Below, in pieces: positions 58,662-64,000 of a stretch of DNA of 64,000 nt. The stretch's first letter is position 1. Each line of letters opens with the position of its first letter. A model generated the notes under the pieces. The model did no database searches. It saw only the letters and a program-made list of their open reading frames with translations, and was not told the origin of the DNA. The DNA is from Treponema sp. (GTDB lineage Bacteria; Spirochaetota; Spirochaetia; Treponematales; Treponemataceae), in contig JAGBIY010000002.1 in assembly GCA_017934745.1 (NCBI GenBank), forward strand, positions 60,229-124,228, read 5' to 3'. The position numbers were made by a program, and so were the translations under genes.

Positions 58662-60746
58662 ATGAAATTTATCCACAGCCTTGAATTTCGCCTGATTTCG
58701 ATTGTATTGTCGATTTTCATCGTTTCCAATGTGGGTTTGACTTTTACCGCGATACGGACTTCAACGACTTCCATAAACGAAAATGTCGATAAGCTTTTGA
58801 ACGCTGTGACTGATTCCGCCGCAGGAAAAGTGAAAGGCGAGGCTGAAAAACAGTTTCGGGCCTTGAATTCTCTGGCGAGGGCTGATTTTGTCCGCGACAG
58901 CGAAATGCCGCTTTTGGACAAGTGCCAGCAGCTCACACGAATTTCCAAAGTCAGCGACGAGTACGAGAACATCGCTTTCTATGACTTGGACGGCAACAGC
59001 TATACGGCGGCAGGCATGGCCATTCAATTGGACAGAGACTACATAACCGCTGCGAAAGCAGGGCAGTCGAGCCTTGTCGACCCCGCCATAAATTCCGTGA
59101 CCAACGAGCTTTTCCAGGTTTATGCGGTGCCTGTCTATGGAACTGACGACAAAATCATCGGCTGCCTTTCCGCGAATGTACGTGGCAACGTGCTTTCAAA
59201 AAGAATCGAGCAGGTCTCGTTCGGCACTTTTGATTCACATCTGCAAGTCGTGAACAAAAAAACCGGGCACACTGTCGCTTCAACAACATTCGACGATGTT
59301 CTAAATTTCCAGAGCGTCGAAGGGGATGCCGGAGACGAAATCAAGCCGATTCTTCAAAAAGTCCTCGCTGGCGAAACCGGAAGCGACGTCTTTGTGAACC
59401 CGGCGAACAACACGCAGATGATTGCGGCCTACCGGCCAGTTCCAAATTCCGATTGGGCGGTTCTTGGCGTCTGCGGCTATTCCGATTTCTACGGCGGATT
59501 GACAAGAATGGAGACCATAACGGGCATCCTGTCGTTTGTTCTTCTTGCCGTGACTTTCGTCGCCGTTGGAGCCACCGTGAACATCGGGCTGAAGCCGCTC
59601 AAGAAAGTGCGCTCCGCCATATCAAACGTGGCTTCCGGCGATGCCGATTTGACGAGGCGCATTGACTCGAAGGGAAAGGACGAGGTCGCGGCTGTCGTTG
59701 TGGGATTCAACACTTTCATGGACAAGCTTCATGCGATAATTTCCCAGGTCAAGTCGTCCAAGGAAAAACTTGGCGTGGCAGGTTCAGACCTTTCCGCCAG
59801 CACTGACGACACTGCAAATTCGATTTCACAGATTCTTTCCAACATAGAAAATGTCCACAACCAGATAACGAACCAGAGCAACAGTGTCCACGAGACTGCC
59901 GGTGCCGTGAACGAAATCGCCTCGAACATCGAGTCGCTTGAGAGAATGATTGAGAAGCAGAATTCCGGGGTCAGCGAAGCGAGCGCGGCCGTGGAGCAGA
60001 TGATTGGCAACATCGGCTCGGTGAACAACTCCGTCTCCAAAATGTCGGAGACCTTTGAGGATTTGGCAGAGAGCGCGAAATCTGGAATCGAAGTTCAGCG
60101 CGACGTGAACGACAAGATTGAGAGAATCAAGACCCTGAGCGAGACTTTGCAGGAAGCGAACTCCGCCATCGCCGCCATCGCCGAGCAGACGAACCTCCTC
60201 GCCATGAATGCCGCAATCGAGGCGGCGCACGCGGGCGAGGCGGGAAAGGGCTTCTCCGTTGTCGCGGACGAAATCAGGAAACTTTCGGAGACTTCAGGCG
60301 AGCAGTCCAGGACGATTGGAGAGCAGCTCATGAACATCCGCAATTCAATCGACAGCGTGGTCTCGGCTTCCGAAAAGTCGAACGGAGCGTTCCAGAGTGT
60401 CGCGTCGAAAATCTCCGAAACCGAGCAAATCGTCCGCCAAATCCAGTCCGCGATGGAGGAGCAGAACGAAGGCTCCCAGCAGATAAGCGCGGCTTTGAGC
60501 ACGATGAACGATTCTTCGCTCGAAGTCCACAACGCGGGTCAGGAGATGATGGCAGGAAACAGGGCGATTCTGGACGAGGTGAAGAACCTGCAGGATGTCA
60601 CTGGCCTCATCCAGGACAGCATGAAGGAGATGAACTACGGAGCCACAAAAATCCACGAGACCGGCGTGGCTCTCCGCGGAATCTCTGAGCAGATGAAGGT
60701 CGCCATAGACGAAATCGGTACCCAAATCGACAAGTTCAGGACTTGA
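58662..60746 (+). CDS. Methyl-accepting chemotaxis protein with Cache sensor
   Basis: The 694-aa receptor has an N-terminal transmembrane helix (LISIVLSIFIVSNVGLTFTA), a large periplasmic double-Cache-like sensor (residues 35-280), a second membrane helix (ITGILSFVLLAVTFVAVGAT), HAMP, and a full signalling domain with the hairpin tip IAEQTNLLAMNAAIEAAHAG and methylation helices. It senses small molecules and controls CheA. GGAG precedes the ATG. The gene is alone; no che genes are visible here. Confidence 0.93.
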   Translation: MKFIHSLEFRLISIVLSIFIVSNVGLTFTAIRTSTTSINENVDKLLNAVTDSAAGKVKGEAEKQFRALNSLARADFVRDSEMPLLDKCQQLTRISKVSDEYENIAFYDLDGNSYTAAGMAIQLDRDYITAAKAGQSSLVDPAINSVTNELFQVYAVPVYGTDDKIIGCLSANVRGNVLSKRIEQVSFGTFDSHLQVVNKKTGHTVASTTFDDVLNFQSVEGDAGDEIKPILQKVLAGETGSDVFVNPANNTQMIAAYRPVPNSDWAVLGVCGYSDFYGGLTRMETITGILSFVLLAVTFVAVGATVNIGLKPLKKVRSAISNVASGDADLTRRIDSKGKDEVAAVVVGFNTFMDKLHAIISQVKSSKEKLGVAGSDLSASTDDTANSISQILSNIENVHNQITNQSNSVHETAGAVNEIASNIESLERMIEKQNSGVSEASAAVEQMIGNIGSVNNSVSKMSETFEDLAESAKSGIEVQRDVNDKIERIKTLSETLQEANSAIAAIAEQTNLLAMNAAIEAAHAGEAGKGFSVVADEIRKLSETSGEQSRTIGEQLMNIRNSIDSVVSASEKSNGAFQSVASKISETEQIVRQIQSAMEEQNEGSQQISAALSTMNDSSLEVHNAGQEMMAGNRAILDEVKNLQDVTGLIQDSMKEMNYGATKIHETGVALRGISEQMKVAIDEIGTQIDKFRT

Positions 60747-60777
60747 TTTTAAGCCGTGTTTGCTCTTGCCGGATTCG

Positions 60778-60806
60778 TTGAACAGTGGTTTTCCATTTGA
60801 TATAAT
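60778..60806 (+). promoter_or_regulatory. Promoter of guaB
   Basis: TTGAAC and a perfect TATAAT are separated by 17 bp, 42 bp upstream of the ATG. Confidence 0.8.
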
Positions 60807-60848
60807 CATTCAATTTAACTGATACACAAATTCAAATGGAGAATCACA

Positions 60849-62354
60849 ATGGCATTTTATTTTTCAGAGCCGTCACACACGTTCGGTGAGTATTTGCTTG
60901 TTCCTGGCTATTCTGGCGAGAATTGCATTCCAGACAATGTTTCGCTCAAGACTCCGCTTGTGCGCTTCAACAAAAGAGCAGGAGAGACTTCACCGCTTTC
61001 GATGAACATCCCGATGGTTTCGGCTGTCATGCAGGCCGTTTCTGACGATAAACTCGCCATCGCGCTTGCGAAGGAGGGCGGAATCTCTTTCATCTACGGA
61101 AGCCAGACAATCGCAGACCAGGCGGCTATGGTCGCCCGCGTGAAGGCCTACAAGGCCGGATATGTCACTTCTGATTCGAACGTTCGCCCTGACCAGACTC
61201 TTGAAGAAGTCATCGCCTTGAGCGAGAAGACCGGCCACTCGACTTGCGCTGTCACGGAGGACGGAACAGCCCACGGAAAGCTCGTCGGAATCATCACTTC
61301 AAAGGATTTCAGAATCACGCACTGCAAGCCGAATTCAAAGGTTTCCGAGTACATGACACCGCTTTCTGGAATGACTGTAGGCCACGAGGGAATCACTCTC
61401 TCGGAAGCCAACGAACTCATCTGGGAGAAGAAGGTCAACCAGCTCCCTGTCGTGGACAAGGACGGAAATCTCGTCTCATTGATTTTCAGAAAGGACTATT
61501 CCACACACGAGTCGAACCCGAACGAGCTTCTCGACGAAAAGCACCGCTACATCGTCGGAGCCGGAATCAACACCCGCGACTACATGGACAGGGTTCCAGC
61601 CCTTGTCGAGGCTGGCGCGGACGTGTTCGTCCTCGACTCAAGCGAAGGATACTCATATTGGCAGGCGAAAGCACTCAAGGACATCCACGAGAAGTTCCCG
61701 AACGCCAAAGTCGGTGCCGGAAACGTCGTCGACGCTGAGGGATTCCGCTTCCTCGCCGATGCCGGAGCCGACTTCGTGAAAATCGGTATCGGCGGCGGCT
61801 CAATCTGCATCACGCGCGAGCAGAAGGGAATCGGACGCGGACAGGCGACTGCCACAATCGAAGTCGCAAAAGCCCGCGACGACTACTACAAGGAGACTGG
61901 AATCTACGTTCCAATCTGCTCCGACGGCGGAATCGTCCACGACTACCATGTGACGCTCGCGCTCGCGATGGGAGCCGATTTCGTGATGCTCGGACGCTAC
62001 TTCGCTCGCTTCGAGGAGTCTCCTTCGAACAAGCTCGTGGTGAACGGACAGTACGTCAAAGAGTACTGGGGCGAAGGCTCGAACAGGGCGCGCAACTGGC
62101 AGAGATACGACCTCGGCGGAAAGAAGGGCATGGCTTTCGAGGAGGGCGTCGACTCTTACGTTCCATACGCAGGCCACCTGCACGACGGAGTCGGCCTCAC
62201 CCTCAAGAAGGTCGCCCACACGATGTGCAACTGCGGCGCGCTTTCGATTCCTGAGTTGCAGGAGAAGGCGAAAATCACCCTCGTTTCTGCGACCACGATT
62301 TCCGAAGGTTCCGCACACGACGTAATCGTAAAGACAGCTTCGGTTCAGGGATGA
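60849..62354 (+). CDS. guaB: Inosine-5'-monophosphate dehydrogenase
   Basis: A full-length 501-aa IMPDH. The N-terminal barrel part ([20 protein letters not shown]), two CBS domains at about residues 100-215 ([18 protein letters not shown]), and the catalytic loop [20 protein letters not shown] with Cys near residue 320 are intact, as is the flap [17 protein letters not shown]. It makes XMP from IMP with NAD, the committed step of GMP synthesis. GGAG precedes the ATG. The transcript ends at the terminator at 62382. Confidence 0.96.
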   Translation: MAFYFSEPSHTFGEYLLVPGYSGENCIPDNVSLKTPLVRFNKRAGETSPLSMNIPMVSAVMQAVSDDKLAIALAKEGGISFIYGSQTIADQAAMVARVKAYKAGYVTSDSNVRPDQTLEEVIALSEKTGHSTCAVTEDGTAHGKLVGIITSKDFRITHCKPNSKVSEYMTPLSGMTVGHEGITLSEANELIWEKKVNQLPVVDKDGNLVSLIFRKDYSTHESNPNELLDEKHRYIVGAGINTRDYMDRVPALVEAGADVFVLDSSEGYSYWQAKALKDIHEKFPNAKVGAGNVVDAEGFRFLADAGADFVKIGIGGGSICITREQKGIGRGQATATIEVAKARDDYYKETGIYVPICSDGGIVHDYHVTLALAMGADFVMLGRYFARFEESPSNKLVVNGQYVKEYWGEGSNRARNWQRYDLGGKKGMAFEEGVDSYVPYAGHLHDGVGLTLKKVAHTMCNCGALSIPELQEKAKITLVSATTISEGSAHDVIVKTASVQG

Positions 62355-62381
62355 GACTTTAGCATTTTTGATTTTTAGGAC

Positions 62382-62417
62382 AAAGGGACTTGTGATTGCT
62401 CGCAAGTCCCTTTTTTT
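62382..62417 (+). terminator. Intrinsic terminator of guaB
   Basis: AAAGGGACTTG pairs with CAAGTCCCTTT, followed by seven Ts. Confidence 0.85.
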
Positions 62418-62433
62418 GCGATTTGGGAGAAAA

Positions 62434-63804
62434 TCAGGCTTCTTCTATTCTTGCGCTTTTACCGCCCCTCAATGCCGGGTGCCTCACGAACACGAACAGA
62501 AGCTGCGCCGTCATCACGATCCAGATGAGCGGCTCGCAGATTATGATTCCCCACAAGCCGATTCTCTTGACGATGACCGCCGTGAAGAAGATTTTTCCGA
62601 CAAGCTCGATGATGCTCGAAATCAGCGGCAGAACCTTGCTTCCAAGTCCCTGCAGTGAATTTCTCGTGATGAAGAGCGTGCCAAGGACAAGGAAGAACGG
62701 AATGCAGAAGTACATGTAGTTCGTTCCGTATTCGAGCAGAGTTTCGTTCGTGGAGCCGGAGATGAACATCAAAAGCGGCCTTATGGTGAATTTCATCGAC
62801 GCGATGAGGAAAAGTGCCCAGACTATGCCTATCAAGACCGAAATCGAGATTCCTTTCTTGATTCTGTCTGTCTTTCCCGCGCCCAGGTTCTGCGACACGA
62901 ACGTGGAAGACGCCGTTCCGAGCGCGATGAGAGGAATGTTCACGATTGAAAAAATTTTCCTCGCCGCTATGTGCCCTGCTATGACGAATTTTCCGAAGCC
63001 GTTTATGGCAGACTGCAGGACGACCGTCCCCGACGAGACGAGCGCGCCCATCAACGCCATGGAGAATCCCTGCGCGAAGAGGTCGGACATGAGCCTCCTT
63101 TCAAAAGTGAAGTGGCGCTTCGACGGAAGCAGAATCCGCGCTTTTTTGAGGATGTAGAGGAGGCAGAGGACTGCCGAGAATCCCTGCGCTATCACTGTCG
63201 CGATTGCCGCGCCTTTTATGCCCATGCCGATTTTCGTTATGAAGAGCAGGTCTAGGAAGATGTTCATGATTGAAGAGACAATCAGGAAGACCAACGGCAT
63301 GAAGGAGTTCCCGATTGCCCTCAAAAGTCCAGAAAGCAAATTGAACGCGAAGAGCACGCAGACGAAGAGCGTCACCGTGTTTATGTAGGAGAACGCCTCG
63401 TCCTTTATCTCTTCCGGTGTTCCAAGCAGAGTCAGAGCCTTCATGAGGGTGAACCTGGAAACGACCGTGATGAAGAGCGTGACTAAGAACGTGAGGGCGA
63501 GCGAGGACGCCACGACTTTCTTGAGCTTTTTCTCGTCGCCCGAACCGAACGCCCGCGCCGCCACGATTGAGAGTCCGTTGCCGAACCCGTTCCCGAATCC
63601 CACGAGAAGCTCGAAAAGTACCGCGCTCGACCCGATTGCGGCCAACGAAGATTCTTTCAAGAAATTTCCGACAATCACCGCGTCCACTGCGTTGTAGAGC
63701 TGCTGGAACACGAGCGAGACCAAAAGCGGAAAAGTGAAACTGACGAGCGAGGACAAAATGTTCCCGTTTATCAAATCCGGCCTCAAAAATCTTCTGAAAT
63801 TCAT
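62434..63804 (-). CDS. MATE-family multidrug efflux transporter
   Basis: The 456-aa protein has 12 predicted membrane helices in two repeats (VSFTFPLLVSLVFQQLYNA; VFLIVSSIMNIFLDLLFITK; FSMALMGALVSSGTVVLQSA) and the MATE pattern with NAVDAVIVGNFL near the N-terminus. Such proteins export drugs or metabolites using Na+ or H+ gradients. The start MNFRRFLRPDLINGN at 63804 is preferred, since the longer frame begins with an implausible leader. No strong Shine-Dalgarno precedes it. Confidence 0.9.
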   Translation of the reverse strand: MNFRRFLRPDLINGNILSSLVSFTFPLLVSLVFQQLYNAVDAVIVGNFLKESSLAAIGSSAVLFELLVGFGNGFGNGLSIVAARAFGSGDEKKLKKVVASSLALTFLVTLFITVVSRFTLMKALTLLGTPEEIKDEAFSYINTVTLFVCVLFAFNLLSGLLRAIGNSFMPLVFLIVSSIMNIFLDLLFITKIGMGIKGAAIATVIAQGFSAVLCLLYILKKARILLPSKRHFTFERRLMSDLFAQGFSMALMGALVSSGTVVLQSAINGFGKFVIAGHIAARKIFSIVNIPLIALGTASSTFVSQNLGAGKTDRIKKGISISVLIGIVWALFLIASMKFTIRPLLMFISGSTNETLLEYGTNYMYFCIPFFLVLGTLFITRNSLQGLGSKVLPLISSIIELVGKIFFTAVIVKRIGLWGIIICEPLIWIVMTAQLLFVFVRHPALRGGKSARIEEA

Positions 63805-63860
63805 CTTCGTTTTCCCGTTCTCAATTCTCAATTCTCAACTTTCAATTATCCATTATCAAT

Positions 63861-63879
63861 TAGGTCGAATGTCGAGTTT
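63861..63879 (+). repeat. 19-bp repeat (taggtcgaatgtcgag type), second copy
   Basis: This copy is identical to 26195-26213. It adjoins a hairpin GTTTCTGCA/TGCAGAAAC whose right arm is shared with the palindromic element that follows. Confidence 0.6.
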
Positions 63880-63894
63880 CTGCATATCGTAGTT

Positions 63895-63998
63895 GCAGAA
63901 ACAAGCTCCCAGCGGGAACCCGTCCATCAAAACGGCAGTACCGCTTCGCGGTGGCTGAGTGTTTTGATGGACGGAACCCCGCTTCCGCTCGTTTCTGC
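63895..63998 (-). repeat. Long covarying palindromic element, copy 2
   Basis: This is the reverse-oriented copy of the 38026-38137 element. The constant blocks match, while the variable stem is GTCCATCAAAAC with GTTTTGATGGAC instead of AGATTGAAAAAC with GTTTTTCAATCT, and the outer pair is GCAGAAAC with GTTTCTGC. All remain self-complementary. It abuts the right edge of the window. Confidence 0.8.
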
Positions 63999-64000
63999 CA

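Noticed and set aside
1-64000. CRISPR array
   Set aside because: No series of regularly spaced direct repeats of 25-40 bp with unique spacers was seen; the only tandem array is the 18-bp repeat at 56184 without spacers.

Overview
The window looks like chromosomal DNA from a host-associated Treponema-type spirochaete. The signs are a FabV/Ter-type enoyl reductase, a type III glutamine synthetase, many Cys-anchored lipoproteins next to beta-barrel proteins, Tex, GGDEF proteins, a Cache-type chemotaxis receptor, and intergenic palindromes with 'gcgaag' centres. The genus is inferred from gene content, not from an rRNA gene. Genes are dense, lie on both strands, and are mostly separated by good intrinsic terminators.

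Layout. 1-2.8 kb: end of a porin-like gene, then two small secreted or lipoprotein genes. 2.86-6.4 kb: a toxin/defence-like island with an AbiEi/AbiEii pair, a decayed Rpn nuclease, a PIN toxin with its antitoxin, and a PBECR4 nuclease gene preceded by its own promoter, a roughly 170-nt structured RNA and a terminator. 6.4-9.5 kb: lipoproteins and a second porin paralogue. 9.8-14.9 kb: a PlsC acyltransferase, then nitrogen assimilation (glnN and an AmtB-PII fusion with an in-frame TAG). 15-18.6 kb: small enzymes and tRNA-Ala. 18.7-22 kb: an envelope operon (lipoprotein, beta-barrel, lipoprotein). 22-26 kb: tex, an aminotransferase and an Lrp regulator. 26.5-32 kb: a lipoprotein, a leucine-rich-repeat protein behind a palindromic leader, and a DUF3791/DUF3990 three-gene module. 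32-38 kb: hisG-hisB, two tandem GGDEF proteins, proA. 38-45 kb: fabV, an RluA synthase, two convergent omptin-like proteases, an intact Rpn nuclease, proB-proC. 45.1-45.5 kb: three tRNA genes. 45.6-52.4 kb: an M48 protease, an apparently circularly permuted solute-binding lipoprotein, a TPR protein, rsmG, a secreted protein, a metallopeptidase, rsmE. 52.6-64 kb: twin M30-like metallopeptidase lipoproteins, an aldo-keto reductase, an ABC ATPase, a chemotaxis receptor, guaB and a MATE transporter.

How the genes fit together. Ammonium uptake and sensing (amtB-PII) sits beside glutamine synthesis (glnN), and both start codons follow large CAAAGGCG...CGCCTTT hairpins. Proline synthesis is complete but split (proA at 36.7 kb, proB-proC at 43.5 kb). 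Three toxin-like modules (AbiE, PIN, DUF3791/3990) plus the PBECR4 locus form an accessory layer.

The most unusual observations are: the PBECR4 locus with a type III toxin-antitoxin-like layout; a palindromic element present twice whose variable stems differ in sequence but stay self-complementary; a solute-binding protein with its halves in reversed order; and a recurring gene-start style in which the -10 box lies 6-9 nt before the ATG with no Shine-Dalgarno, suggesting leaderless mRNAs.
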